The translations under genes were made by a program, and so were the position numbers. Shown here piece by piece: positions 20,090-30,142 of a DNA stretch of 64,000 nt. The stretch is from an uncultured Rhodospirillaceae bacterium (GTDB taxonomy: Bacteria; Pseudomonadota; Alphaproteobacteria; Rhodospirillales; Rhodospirillaceae): positions 79,971 to 143,970 of the forward strand of contig CALSLN010000010.1 of the NCBI GenBank assembly GCA_943787205.1. The letters run 5' to 3'. The notes below the pieces were generated by a model that made no database searches, was not told the origin of the DNA, and saw nothing but the letters and a program-made list of their open reading frames with translations. Every line of letters begins with the position of its first letter. Position 1 is the first letter of the stretch.

Positions 20090-20574
20090 AACGTCGAACC
20101 TTCTTATCCGGCACGAGTGTTGTGGCCATTTCCATGTTGGCACGGCCATGGCGTTTGGCCCTTGCTAGTGAACAGCTGACGGATGCCCACGCGTCAACTT
20201 TGTTGCGTATGGTGAAGGACATTTTCCCGCATGATATGCTGAATGATGACCCGTATCTGGCTGTGGTGTCTCAGCTCAAAGGCGCGTCAGCGGATCCAGA
20301 CATGTCCGCTATGTTGGTCAGCGGGATGGCTGACTTGGATGCCGCGGGTGAAGGTCGATGGGCGGACCGCGATAGTATGCAGCGGGTCGCCGACCTTGGC
20401 GCGATAGAAACAACGCCCTTCTTTATTACTGTACGGGTTACTGCGTTATTCGGATTGTATGGCAATCCTGGCATATGGTCGGCCTTTGGCTATGAAGGTG
20501 CGTCCTATGAGCAAGGAGGCTACCTGTTCCGAGGTTTCGACGACCTCGATTGGTTGCCGGAGCCACTGTCATGA
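20086..20574 (+). CDS. Gluconate 2-dehydrogenase subunit 3-like Tat-exported small subunit
   Basis: MKRRTFLSGTSVVAISML leader; TLLRMVKDIFPHD; position immediately before a GMC oxidoreductase. Confidence 0.65.
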   Translation: MKRRTFLSGTSVVAISMLARPWRLALASEQLTDAHASTLLRMVKDIFPHDMLNDDPYLAVVSQLKGASADPDMSAMLVSGMADLDAAGEGRWADRDSMQRVADLGAIETTPFFITVRVTALFGLYGNPGIWSAFGYEGASYEQGGYLFRGFDDLDWLPEPLS

Positions 20575-22139
20575 CTCAGTTTGATAAATCAGACGACAGC
20601 GTGGTTGTCGTTATTGGATCTGGCGCTGGTGGCGCAACGGTTGCTCATGAGTTGTGCGAGAAAGGCATCAAGGTTGTGGTGCTTGAAGCCGGGCCTCGTT
20701 TTACCATTGATGACTTTCACAACAATGAATTGGCTGCATATCAACAGCTGACATGGGCGGATAAACGCTATGCCACCGGTGATTGGCCCGCTGCGACACT
20801 GGCCCCTGAGGGTCCCAACTGGATTGTCAAAGCGGTTGGCGGTTCGACCATCCATTGGAACGGCCTCAGCTTCCGTGCTCAGCCTCACGAATTCAAAGCC
20901 CGCACGGTGTATGGCGATGTTGATGGAGCCTCGTTAGCCGATTGGCCCATCACTTATGATGACCTTGATCCGTATTATAGTCGTGCTGAAGACAAGATGG
21001 GTGTGACAGGCACGCATGGTATCGAACGCCACCCGCCGAATAATAATTACAAAGTGCTCTACAACGGCGCAAAGCGTATCGGGTACAAACAAATTTCTAA
21101 CGCGCGGCAAGCCATTAACTCGGAATTCCGAGATGGCCGAGGCGCCTGTATCCAAATGGGCTTCTGTAACCAGGGCTGCAAAATGGGCGCGAAGTGGTCC
21201 ACGTTGTATTCCGAAATTCCAAAAGCTGAGGAAACAGGAAACCTTGATCTTCGTAGTGGCTGCATGGTCTTGCGCATTGAGCACGACAAAGCAGGCAAGG
21301 CGAATGGGGTTGTGTACGTTGATGCAGATGGCGTTGAACACCGCCAGAGCGCTCGGGTGGTGTGTGTGGCAGGCAATTCCATAGAAACGCCACGGCTCTT
21401 GCTGAATTCAAATTCTTCCATGTTCCCTGATGGATTGGCGAATTCGTCCGGCGAAGTTGGGCGCAACTATACGCGTCATGTTGGTGCTATCGTATTCGGT
21501 GAGTTTGATAAGCCCGTGAATATGCATCGCGGCATTACGGTTCCAGGAACGGTCTTTGATGAAGCGCGGTCTGATCCATCACGTGGTTTTGCGGGCGGTT
21601 ATCTTATTGAGGCGGTAAGTCTTGGGCTGACCAACTTGGCTGTGGTTGGAGATGCCTCAGGTTGGGGCAAAGATTACACGTCGTTCCTAGAGAAATATTC
21701 GCATCTGGCGGGTGTTTTGCTCAATGGCGAGGACATGCCACGCTCTCAAAACGGTGTGACTCTGCATGATACCGAGCGCGATCAATATGGTTTACCGATC
21801 CCGGTCATTCACGTTGAGGAACATGATAACGACCATGCCATGTCAAAGCACTTCAAGGGGCAGGCTGAAGCTCTGTTGGGCGCGGTCGGCGCAACGAAGA
21901 TGCATCACGTTGTCACCGCGGCTGCGACCCACAATATGGGAACCTGCCGCATGAGCGCGGATGCAGATAAAGGTGTGGTTGATGGCTTTGGCCGAACCCA
22001 CGATGTGTCTAATCTCTTTGTCTCAGACGGCAGCCAATTCACAACGGCAACCGCGGAAAACCCGACGCTTACGATCGTGGCACTCGCTATACGCCAGGCA
22101 GAACACATCGCGGCGGAGATGAGCGCGAAGAATCTTTAA
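20571..22139 (+). CDS. GMC family oxidoreductase
   Basis: VVIGSGAGGATVAHELCEKGIKVVVLEAG; AVGGSTIHWNG; THNMGTCRM; NPTLTIVALAIR. Confidence 0.92.
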   Translation: MTQFDKSDDSVVVVIGSGAGGATVAHELCEKGIKVVVLEAGPRFTIDDFHNNELAAYQQLTWADKRYATGDWPAATLAPEGPNWIVKAVGGSTIHWNGLSFRAQPHEFKARTVYGDVDGASLADWPITYDDLDPYYSRAEDKMGVTGTHGIERHPPNNNYKVLYNGAKRIGYKQISNARQAINSEFRDGRGACIQMGFCNQGCKMGAKWSTLYSEIPKAEETGNLDLRSGCMVLRIEHDKAGKANGVVYVDADGVEHRQSARVVCVAGNSIETPRLLLNSNSSMFPDGLANSSGEVGRNYTRHVGAIVFGEFDKPVNMHRGITVPGTVFDEARSDPSRGFAGGYLIEAVSLGLTNLAVVGDASGWGKDYTSFLEKYSHLAGVLLNGEDMPRSQNGVTLHDTERDQYGLPIPVIHVEEHDNDHAMSKHFKGQAEALLGAVGATKMHHVVTAAATHNMGTCRMSADADKGVVDGFGRTHDVSNLFVSDGSQFTTATAENPTLTIVALAIRQAEHIAAEMSAKNL

Positions 22140-22933
22140 GTGCCTATAAAGTCGCGAACAACCTTGGCGCAAGCTTCCGGTTGTTCGTAGAAAAGCCACG
22201 CCCCTCCGTCAGCGATTTCCACATAGGTGCTGTTTGCCATCTGCTTGTGCCGTGCAGCGACGTCGCCGCTATACAAATCTTCCTGACCTCTGATTAGCAA
22301 TGTTTCTTTGCTGAACATCTCACGTGCTTTCTCTCCGTCCCAGCGATAGAGCGCGTGGTGCATGTCGAAGGGGCGAAGACGGGCCTGCAATCCGACAGCG
22401 AAGGGTTTGACCGTGAGTTCTGGCGGAGTCTTCTTCGCGCTCATCTTCCGGTAGACGGCCCAGGTTTGGGCTAGGAAGTCACCGCTGTCGTCCATAGGAA
22501 AATCTCTTGTCATGGGCGTGTTTCTCAACGCTTCAAGCTGCTCAGGACTACGAGTACCACCGCCCGACATGATAACTTTATCAACGCGACCCGGGTGCCG
22601 GTTGGAGAGGTCAATTGAAAGGCTGACACCGCCGTGATGTCCCAGCACGTGGGTGCTTTGAACGCCCACATCATCGAGCACAGCTAAAATTGAATCCGTT
22701 AGTTCTTCCAGTGCCAATTCGTGATTGGGGTCACTGGATTTGCCGTGCCCGGGCAGATCGATGCCCACGACACGGAAAGAGTCCGTAAGCAGAGTGGCCA
22801 GCGCTACATATTCTTCTGAAGATTGTGCTGATTGATGGATCAGCGTAAGGAATGGCCCGGATCCGGTGACCCAATAATGCACGGTGCCGAAAGGTGTCTT
22901 GAGATACCGCCGGTCTATCGTTTCTGGTGTCAT
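22136..22933 (-). CDS. Alpha/beta hydrolase
   Basis: VVGIDLPGHGKSSDP; VLGHHGGVSLSIDLS. Confidence 0.88.
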   Translation of the reverse strand: MTPETIDRRYLKTPFGTVHYWVTGSGPFLTLIHQSAQSSEEYVALATLLTDSFRVVGIDLPGHGKSSDPNHELALEELTDSILAVLDDVGVQSTHVLGHHGGVSLSIDLSNRHPGRVDKVIMSGGGTRSPEQLEALRNTPMTRDFPMDDSGDFLAQTWAVYRKMSAKKTPPELTVKPFAVGLQARLRPFDMHHALYRWDGEKAREMFSKETLLIRGQEDLYSGDVAARHKQMANSTYVEIADGGAWLFYEQPEACAKVVRDFIGT

Positions 22934-23042
22934 GCCGACTCTCTTATTGCCTGTTTAATGTACTCACTAAGCATGGACGTGTGATACCCACAAGTTCAAC
23001 GGAGAATTCGCTGTTTGGCGTTTTCAAACTCACGGAGGCCAC

Positions 23043-23666
23043 GTGCCTAATTCAGCAAAATTCTGGGATAAGACCGCGGAAAAGTATTCGAAGTCGCCAA
23101 TTAAAAATATGGACGCCTATAACCAGACGATGGACCGGGCCAAAGCACACCTGTCGAAAGAAGACTGTGTTCTGGAGGTTGGCTGCGGGACGGGATCAAC
23201 AGCGCTCCTGTTGGCTGATAGCGTTAAGCACATCACGGCCAGTGATATTTCGGGCAAGATGGTTGAAATCGCTCAATCCAAGGCAATCGATCAAGGCATC
23301 AAGAATGCAGATTTTGTCCAAGCGGATGTCTTTAGTGACGCCTTGGTGCCAGGGTCCTTCGATGTGATCACAGCTTTTAACCTGTTGCACCTGGTAGAGG
23401 ATTTGCCAGCGGTCATGCGGCGTATAAACGTGCTGCTAAAGCCAGGAGGGCTGTTGATTTCTAAGACGCCCTGCGTCGGACAACAAACAAGGCTCTGGAG
23501 TATCCCGCTGTACGTCGTAAATAAGCTGAAGGTCTTGCCTTACGTTGGTTGTTTCAACTTCGATGCATTGGAGCGCATGATTTCCGACGCGGGCTTCGAT
23601 ATTCTTGAAGCCGTAAAATTTTCTGGTTCGGCGATCAACCGTTTCGTCGTCGCCAAGAAAACCTAA
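23043..23666 (+). CDS. Class I SAM-dependent methyltransferase
   Basis: VLEVGCGTGSTALLLA; FDVITAFNLLHLVED; LLKPGGLLISKTPC. Confidence 0.9.
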   Translation: MPNSAKFWDKTAEKYSKSPIKNMDAYNQTMDRAKAHLSKEDCVLEVGCGTGSTALLLADSVKHITASDISGKMVEIAQSKAIDQGIKNADFVQADVFSDALVPGSFDVITAFNLLHLVEDLPAVMRRINVLLKPGGLLISKTPCVGQQTRLWSIPLYVVNKLKVLPYVGCFNFDALERMISDAGFDILEAVKFSGSAINRFVVAKKT

Positions 23667-23677
23667 AGGAAAACCCT

Positions 23678-24319
23678 TTACTCAGGGAATGGCATGGTCG
23701 GTGTTACGCCGTCCCAATTCTCTGCGGCATCACGCATGTAGTGCAATAACCCGCCGATGAATTCGTTGTATTCGACGTATTCCATATATCCGCCATAGGT
23801 CGAGCGGGCATCGACGTAGGCTAATCGGTTGCCTGGTTCGAAATGGCCGAGAACGGCGAGAGGGTGTCCAGCCGCTTCTGATTCCGCAATGGAGGCATCC
23901 AAGTCACTGGTGAGCTTGGCGATATGATGGAATCCGCCGCCGTTAGCGGCGACCTCTGAGTATATGCTGGGGCGATCATCGTTCGGCTGAATCAATTCGA
24001 TGAAACTATCGCCGGAGTACGCCAAACCGATTTTGATGTCGAAGGGCAGGGGTGCGCCATCTTTGTCGTTCATGACAAAACTTTCGAAAACCAGGAACGG
24101 ACCAATCTTAAGCTTTTCCGTCCATTCTTTGATGCTGGCCTCGAGATCCGTTACGACGAAACATGTTTGGTAGATGGTGTTTATCAAGTGCTCAGCCTGG
24201 GGCGCGTCCACATCTGTATCCGCGTCAGAGCAGCTGGAAACACCAACACCCAAAGCGGCCGTTGTTGCAGCAACAGTGCCGAAGGAACGACGAGACATAG
24301 GGGAACTCGGATTGGTCAT
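23678..24319 (-). CDS. VOC (glyoxalase) family protein with Tat/lipoprotein leader
   Basis: MSRRSFGTVAATTAALGVGVSSC; CFVVTDLEASIKEWTEKLKIGPFLVFE; GGFHHIAKLTSD. Confidence 0.75.
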   Translation of the reverse strand: MTNPSSPMSRRSFGTVAATTAALGVGVSSCSDADTDVDAPQAEHLINTIYQTCFVVTDLEASIKEWTEKLKIGPFLVFESFVMNDKDGAPLPFDIKIGLAYSGDSFIELIQPNDDRPSIYSEVAANGGGFHHIAKLTSDLDASIAESEAAGHPLAVLGHFEPGNRLAYVDARSTYGGYMEYVEYNEFIGGLLHYMRDAAENWDGVTPTMPFPE

Positions 24320-24336
24320 GGTTTCAGCCTCCTAGG

Positions 24337-24573
24337 CTATTGTTCGATTTCAGCGATGGGGTCTCCGACCTTGTAGGTGACGCCGGTTTCGCCAAGACGT
24401 TTGAACGTGCCCTCAAAAGGACACTCAATTTCAAGCGTCGTTTTTTCGGTTTCGATGGCATAGATCGGTTGGCCGATCGTCACTTTGACACCGTCTTCAA
24501 CGAACCATTCGACGAGTGTACCTTCTTGCATGGAAACAGCGCCCTTTGGCACCTTTAAGGTAAATTTGGCCAA
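24337..24573 (-). CDS. Stand-alone lipoyl/biotinyl domain protein
   Basis: VKVTIGQPIYAIETEKTTLEIECPFEGTF lipoyl-attachment motif (ETEKT), 78 aa. Confidence 0.85.
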   Translation of the reverse strand: MAKFTLKVPKGAVSMQEGTLVEWFVEDGVKVTIGQPIYAIETEKTTLEIECPFEGTFKRLGETGVTYKVGDPIAEIEQ

Positions 24574-24585
24574 CGCAGCGTACTC

Positions 24586-26613
24586 CTAACCCATCAAACT
24601 TTTTGCTGTATCCTTAATCCGACCTGCATTGGGGAAGTGCATGGACTCGAGGCTTGGGGTGAAAGGAACGGGCGTATACTTGGCACCGACTCTTTTGATT
24701 GGTGCCTTGAGTTGACCGTACAGTTCTTCACTTAATTTTGCCGCCAACTCAGCTCCAAAGCCTGAAAACTCAACAGCTGCGTGGGCGATAACGCACCGTC
24801 CTGTTTTCTTTACTGAAGCGAGGCAGGTTTCTATGTCCAGCGGCACAAGAGACCGTAAGTCAATGACTTCGGCGTTCACACCAGCTTCGGCTAAGGCCTC
24901 TGCCGCAGCGTTGGCTTCTACGGAACACCATCCATAAGAGATGATGGTCACGTCTGTGCCTTCTCGGCGCACTGCTGCTTTACCCAAGGGTATTTCATAG
25001 CGACCTACGGGCACTTCATCTGGCACGTAGTAGCAGCGCATGGGTTCGAGGACGAGTACAGGGTCTGGATCAGCGATCGCGGACAACAAAAGGCCTTTAG
25101 CGTCGGCCGCTGTGCTTGGTGCAACAACTTTGATGCCGGGGATATGAGTGAACCAAGCTTCTAACGATTGTGAGTGCTGGGCTGCGAAGTTACCAACATT
25201 GCCGGCCGTGACTGTGCGGATTACCAGCGGCACACTTGTCCGCCCGCCTGACATGTAGCGCAGTTTGGCCGCATGATTAGCAATCTGATCCATACACACC
25301 ATGGAGAAATCGTTGATCATAATCTCGGCGATGGGCTTCATGCCGCAGAGGGAGGCGCCGATAGCGGCGCCGATGATCGCTTGTTCTGAAATCGGTGATG
25401 GCCGTACGCGGTCGACACCGTGTTTGGTCGAGAGGCCGGCCGTGGCTTTGGTGACGCCGCCAGCGGGGTCTGCAATGTCTTCGCCGATTAAAAACACATC
25501 CGGGTCTTCGCCCAAGGCAATATCCAGGGCTTCCGTAATAGCTGCGACCATGGGGACGGTGATGGTTTCGCGATCTGATAAGTCAGGCTCTTCGCCGACA
25601 GTTCTCGCCGTTGCGTATGGCACATGAGAGGCATCTTCAAAGATATCAGCGTATAGCTCATCTTCGCTTGGCATCTCTGCAGCCATAGACTGCTCGACAG
25701 CGCTTTCGACTTCTGTTTTCGCTGCGGCGTCGACGGCATCTAACTCTTCTGCCGTTGCGTCGCCCCGTTCAATCAGTGTTGCGCGAAATTTGGCCAACGG
25801 CGGATTCGCGCGTGCTTCTGCGAGTTCTTCCTGATCCATATGATCTTCTTCACTACCGAAGGAGTGGCCCTGCAAACGGTAGGCGGTGCATTCCAGCAAT
25901 GTTGGGCCTTCACCCTTACGGGATCGGGCGATGGCGCGACCAGCCGCCGCATGTACGGCATCGGGATCTGTCCCATCGCAGGTTTCGCCCGCCATACCGT
26001 ATCCAGCTGCTCGGGCAGCAATGCTCGGGCTCTTTGTTGAGCCAGCGAACGACGTGTATTCGGCGTAGGCATTGTTCTGACAAAGGAATACGATAGGTAG
26101 GTCCCACAAGGCCGCCATGTTCACGCTCTCGTTAAAGGCGCCAATGTTTGAGGCGCCATCACCAAAGTTGACGATGACGACATGGCCCGTGTCTTTCATC
26201 TTTGCCGCAAGCGCTAAACCGTTGGCAATCGGCATGCCCGCGCCAACGATCCCTGTTGTCACCATCAATCCCGAGTTAGGGTCAGATAGGTGCATGGCAC
26301 CGCCTTTGCCCTTCGACGTCCCGTTAATCTTGCCCATCATCTCGGCAATGACTTCAACCATGGGCGTGCCCTTGGCGACAATGTCATGAACACCGCGATA
26401 GGTGGTGACCACTTGGTCATCGTCTTTGAGGTGCGGCGCAATTGACGCGGGGATCGCTTCCTGGCCACCGCAGGGGTAATACTGAAATTGCAATGCGCCC
26501 GCCGCCAGTAATTGTTGAATGCGTTGGTCGCAGGCCTGAATACGAGTCATCGTCGTATAAATTGAAAGCGCAACGTCTTGGGGTAGTGCGTTCGGTAAAG
26601 CTTGATCAGACAT
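24586..26613 (-). CDS. Thiamine-dependent 2-oxoacid dehydrogenase E1, fused alpha and beta
   Basis: N-half GKGGAMHLSD, VNFGDGASNIGAFNESVNMAALWDLPIVFLCQNN; C-half VFLIGEDIADPAGG, SPISEQAIIGAAIGASLCGMKPIAEI. Confidence 0.9.
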   Translation of the reverse strand: MSDQALPNALPQDVALSIYTTMTRIQACDQRIQQLLAAGALQFQYYPCGGQEAIPASIAPHLKDDDQVVTTYRGVHDIVAKGTPMVEVIAEMMGKINGTSKGKGGAMHLSDPNSGLMVTTGIVGAGMPIANGLALAAKMKDTGHVVIVNFGDGASNIGAFNESVNMAALWDLPIVFLCQNNAYAEYTSFAGSTKSPSIAARAAGYGMAGETCDGTDPDAVHAAAGRAIARSRKGEGPTLLECTAYRLQGHSFGSEEDHMDQEELAEARANPPLAKFRATLIERGDATAEELDAVDAAAKTEVESAVEQSMAAEMPSEDELYADIFEDASHVPYATARTVGEEPDLSDRETITVPMVAAITEALDIALGEDPDVFLIGEDIADPAGGVTKATAGLSTKHGVDRVRPSPISEQAIIGAAIGASLCGMKPIAEIMINDFSMVCMDQIANHAAKLRYMSGGRTSVPLVIRTVTAGNVGNFAAQHSQSLEAWFTHIPGIKVVAPSTAADAKGLLLSAIADPDPVLVLEPMRCYYVPDEVPVGRYEIPLGKAAVRREGTDVTIISYGWCSVEANAAAEALAEAGVNAEVIDLRSLVPLDIETCLASVKKTGRCVIAHAAVEFSGFGAELAAKLSEELYGQLKAPIKRVGAKYTPVPFTPSLESMHFPNAGRIKDTAKSLMG

Positions 26614-26796
26614 TGATGGTCCCCCGAGTCTTCGTCAGCGAAAAAAGAGGGCCAGCCGGTCTTGAAAATTGCCGCTTCTCAGCCCGTTCATGCGATAGCT
26701 TGCACGCTAGGGCGGACGCTGAATAGTGTCAATATGTCCACATATTAAGCCAAAAAGTTCATGGATAAGAACTTTGTGACGGCTGTTATGACGCGC

Positions 26797-28005
26797 TTAT
26801 GGCTCGATTTTTCGACGCGCAAATATGCAGGCGCAGATCAGAGAGAAGGCCCCTGCAATTTGCAGGCTGGTTTCCGGCGTAATCTTGTCGGCTATAACGC
26901 CCCATACTGGACTTGAGAGGGCAGTAGCGCCCATGAAGACGGTTGTCATAAGGGCAAGGCCGCGTCCGCGTATTGCATCAGGTAATTGTAGCTGAGCGCT
27001 GACTTGAAACGTCGTCATGGTGAAGAACGATGCGACACCGATAACGCCCATTAAAACGGCTTTCGTCATGAAGGCGTCGGCGACGGAGAGAAGGGCGATG
27101 CACGAAGCATGTACGAGAATTGCAATCGTCACGGCTCGCGTTCTAGAGCCTACTCTCGACAGATATCCATAAAGTGTTGCGCCCGCAATCGCGCCAAAAC
27201 CGAACAGGCCATAGAGCAACCCGAATTCCGCTGCGCTTTTTGTGATCAGGGGAACGATGGCCAGGACGGTTGACCAAACGCAAAAGTACAATCCGCCGCG
27301 TAACAGGATGGCGCTAAAGCTTGGCGTTTGGCGAACCCAGGCTTTGAGGTCGACTAGTCCTTGGATAAAGGAGGGCCGGTCTGCCTTCGATGTAGTTTCA
27401 ACGGACGGTAGGCGCAATAGAACTGCGACATAGAGAAGGTATATGCCTGAGTTCGCGATAAAGAGCGCCATCGCACCGATAATGGGGAGAAGCGCGCCTG
27501 CTAAAGCCGGCCCGACAATGCGTCCACCATTGACGGCCATGCTGTTTAGGCTAATCGCAAAGGGGAGGCGGTCTTTATCAATTAAGGACGGTAGCAGAGC
27601 GGATTGGCTCGGCAGCTTCATCGCATTGCCCACCGCGAGAAGAATCGTGCAGAGCAACAATGCGGTGGGGCTGCGGATATCCAGAATCGCTAGTACGGCG
27701 ACGGCGAGGGGCGCTGTCATCATCCATACTTGCGAGAAGATCAGAAATTTCCGACGGTCGAACATGTCTGCAATCGTGCCAGCTGGAAGCGAAAGCAGCA
27801 TAACAGGGAGAAATAAAGCGGTTTGAACCAGCGAAATCATGATGGCATCGCCATCGGTCCAGGATCGCATCAACCACGTCACGGCGATGTTTTGCATCCA
27901 GAATGCCGTCGTAGAGAGCGACATGCCCACCCAGAATGCCCGGAATGTTGGTACGCTTAAGGGCGACCAGACAGAGGTTGCGGGATTGGCATGGTTCTCT
28001 GTCAT
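26797..28005 (-). CDS. MFS transporter (MFS_3/EntS-like)
   Basis: FRAFWVGMSLSTTAFWMQNIAVTWLM; PAGTIADMFDRRKFLIFSQ. Confidence 0.88.
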   Translation of the reverse strand: MTENHANPATSVWSPLSVPTFRAFWVGMSLSTTAFWMQNIAVTWLMRSWTDGDAIMISLVQTALFLPVMLLSLPAGTIADMFDRRKFLIFSQVWMMTAPLAVAVLAILDIRSPTALLLCTILLAVGNAMKLPSQSALLPSLIDKDRLPFAISLNSMAVNGGRIVGPALAGALLPIIGAMALFIANSGIYLLYVAVLLRLPSVETTSKADRPSFIQGLVDLKAWVRQTPSFSAILLRGGLYFCVWSTVLAIVPLITKSAAEFGLLYGLFGFGAIAGATLYGYLSRVGSRTRAVTIAILVHASCIALLSVADAFMTKAVLMGVIGVASFFTMTTFQVSAQLQLPDAIRGRGLALMTTVFMGATALSSPVWGVIADKITPETSLQIAGAFSLICACIFARRKIEP

Positions 28006-28127
28006 GTCTTTTTCTTTGTCATCAAACGCGCTATTGCGATCAGGTGGGGTGTATAATGAATACTTCTATGTGCACCTAGACTGAACTGCTTTCACTGCGA
28101 AATCCCAATTTAAAGGACGCGTTCATC

Positions 28128-29174
28128 GTGCCGACGTCTAATAAACCAATCGAGACGCCGCTGAAGTTCCCTTGGGACGAGCCGCCAGCCCCCGAGATGG
28201 CAATAGAAGTCGCGCCGGGTGTGCATTGGATCCGTATGCCTCTGCCTTTCGCACTCGATCACATTAATCTGTGGGTGCTGGACGATGGCGATGGTTTAGC
28301 GTTGGTCGATAGTGGTTTTGATTCGGCGGTAACCCAGGAGACTTGGGAGTCCCTCTTCCAGAATTACTTCCCCGGGAAGAAACCCACGCGATTGATTTGC
28401 ACCCATCATCACCCTGATCACATGGGTTTGGCAGGTTGGCTCACCAAGACCTACGACATTTCCCTGTCTACCACCCAGAAGGAGTGGGATGCCTTCCACC
28501 AATGGTCACGGCTTGAGCCCGACGACCTGACTGACATCATGCGGGCCTTCTATGTAACCGGCGGTGTCTCGGATGAGCGGCAAGAGTCCGACCTGAAGCG
28601 TCGCCAGGGTTTATCGATCCGTAAGCGCGTAGAATTAAAGAAATTCGATCGTCTCGAAGACCGGGATGAGGTTAAGGTTAATGGGCAGCCTTGGGTCGTC
28701 ACCATCGGGACCGGTCACGCGCCTGAACTCGCTGCGCTCTATCGAGCTGAAGACAAAGTGCTTATTTCGGGCGACCAGGTTCTGCCCAAGATATCGCCGA
28801 ACGTTAGCGTGATGCCGTTCGCTCTGGACGCTGACCCACTCAAAGACTTTATGGATAGCTTGGACCGATTCCGGACGTTACCGGTTGATACGCTTGTGCT
28901 GCCGTCCCACAAATTGCCGTTCTACGGCTTGCACGATCGCATTGATGCGTTGAAATCTCATCATATGGACCGACTTGATGATGCTTTGAACGCGTGCGCT
29001 ACGTCAGTTACGGCAGCCACTGCAACGACGGTCCTGTTTCCCAGAGCATTGAATGATCACCAATACTTCTTCGCTCTCGGTGAGACTTTAGCTCACCTCA
29101 ATTACTTGTGGCATGCCGGGCAAATTTCCCGATCAGAATCGAAGACTGGGACCTACACATTTCAGCGCACTTAA
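28128..29174 (+). CDS. MBL-fold metallo-hydrolase
   Basis: LICTHHHPDHMGLAGWL; TIGTGHAPELAALY; ISGDQVLPKISPN. Confidence 0.92.
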   Translation: MPTSNKPIETPLKFPWDEPPAPEMAIEVAPGVHWIRMPLPFALDHINLWVLDDGDGLALVDSGFDSAVTQETWESLFQNYFPGKKPTRLICTHHHPDHMGLAGWLTKTYDISLSTTQKEWDAFHQWSRLEPDDLTDIMRAFYVTGGVSDERQESDLKRRQGLSIRKRVELKKFDRLEDRDEVKVNGQPWVVTIGTGHAPELAALYRAEDKVLISGDQVLPKISPNVSVMPFALDADPLKDFMDSLDRFRTLPVDTLVLPSHKLPFYGLHDRIDALKSHHMDRLDDALNACATSVTAATATTVLFPRALNDHQYFFALGETLAHLNYLWHAGQISRSESKTGTYTFQRT

Positions 29175-29219
29175 TCGCGCGGCTCACCTTGAATCGTTAC
29201 CGCTGCCGCCATACAGTGC

Positions 29220-29236
29220 AGCTCGATATACGAGCT
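29220..29236. promoter_or_regulatory. Perfect palindrome, candidate operator
   Basis: AGCTCG-ATATA-CGAGCT, 33 bp before the IclR gene start. Confidence 0.45.
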
Positions 29237-29269
29237 AAATAGAAACCAAACGGCACTCTGTGAAGGCGT

Positions 29270-30052
29270 ATGACCCAGCCCGTCCAATCCTTTAATCGCG
29301 GATTGCAAATTCTTGAGTACTTGAATTTGCACAACGGTTCGAATGCGAACGCGGTCTCTCGTGGCACTGGGTTAACGCGGGGCACAACTTTTCGCCTTCT
29401 TGAAACGCTGCGGCAATCGAACTTCGTCCGACGAGATTCTAAATCTGGTCAGTATTGGCTTGAGCGACAGGTGCGGGCGCTCTCCGATGGATATTCCGAC
29501 GAGCAATGGGTCGATGAAATTGCGCGCCCAAAATTGCAACAGGTGGGTGAGGACCTGGTTTGGCCTCTGACGTTATCGACGCCATCCGGTATTTATATGC
29601 TGATCCGCCTCAATACGGATTTCGAGAGCCCCTTATCGCAGAATCGTTTTCTCACGGGGCATAGAGTGCCATTACTCGATAGTGCATCTGGTCTCGTATT
29701 CCTAAGCTTTTGCGATGATGAACAGAGGCAGACGCTTATTGAGATGGCAGCACAGGCCGGTCAATTCAAATCCAATTCTCTGTTCTCAAACGAGAAAGCG
29801 CTTTCTATTCGCATGGATGAAGTCCGAGCGGTCGGCTTTGCCAAGCGCCAAGAAAAAACACGATCAGTTTTGTCTGTGCCCATATTTTCAAATAAACGCG
29901 TTTTTGCTTGTGTCGCTATGCGATATTTTTCGTCTGCCGTGGCTGAGAAAGACATGCAATCCAAATTTCTACCGGCTCTCTTGGACACGTCTGAAGTCAT
30001 TGGGCGGGCGTTTGGAGCTGGCCGTAAGGCGACCCAAAGAAAGCTCGAATAG
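29270..30052 (+). CDS. IclR family transcriptional regulator
   Basis: SFNRGLQILEYL...NAVSRGTGLTRGTTFRLLETL HTH; effector-domain features. Confidence 0.85.
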   Translation: MTQPVQSFNRGLQILEYLNLHNGSNANAVSRGTGLTRGTTFRLLETLRQSNFVRRDSKSGQYWLERQVRALSDGYSDEQWVDEIARPKLQQVGEDLVWPLTLSTPSGIYMLIRLNTDFESPLSQNRFLTGHRVPLLDSASGLVFLSFCDDEQRQTLIEMAAQAGQFKSNSLFSNEKALSIRMDEVRAVGFAKRQEKTRSVLSVPIFSNKRVFACVAMRYFSSAVAEKDMQSKFLPALLDTSEVIGRAFGAGRKATQRKLE

Positions 30053-30142
30053 TGAGCACAGTGCGCTCTTGGTTCAGAGTTATTCGCAGTATCCCTTACT
30101 TTATCGTTTGAATTAAAGGATTTACCGGGTGAGGGCGATATC

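Noticed and set aside
23666-23690. Bidirectional terminator between the methyltransferase and VOC genes
   Set aside because: Only a 5-bp aaagg/ccttt stem and no clear T-run; too weak to call
24637-24649. Fifth copy of the GTGCATGGGCTCG repeat (gtgcatggactcg)
   Set aside because: Lies inside the E1 coding sequence with one mismatch and is isolated; most likely chance
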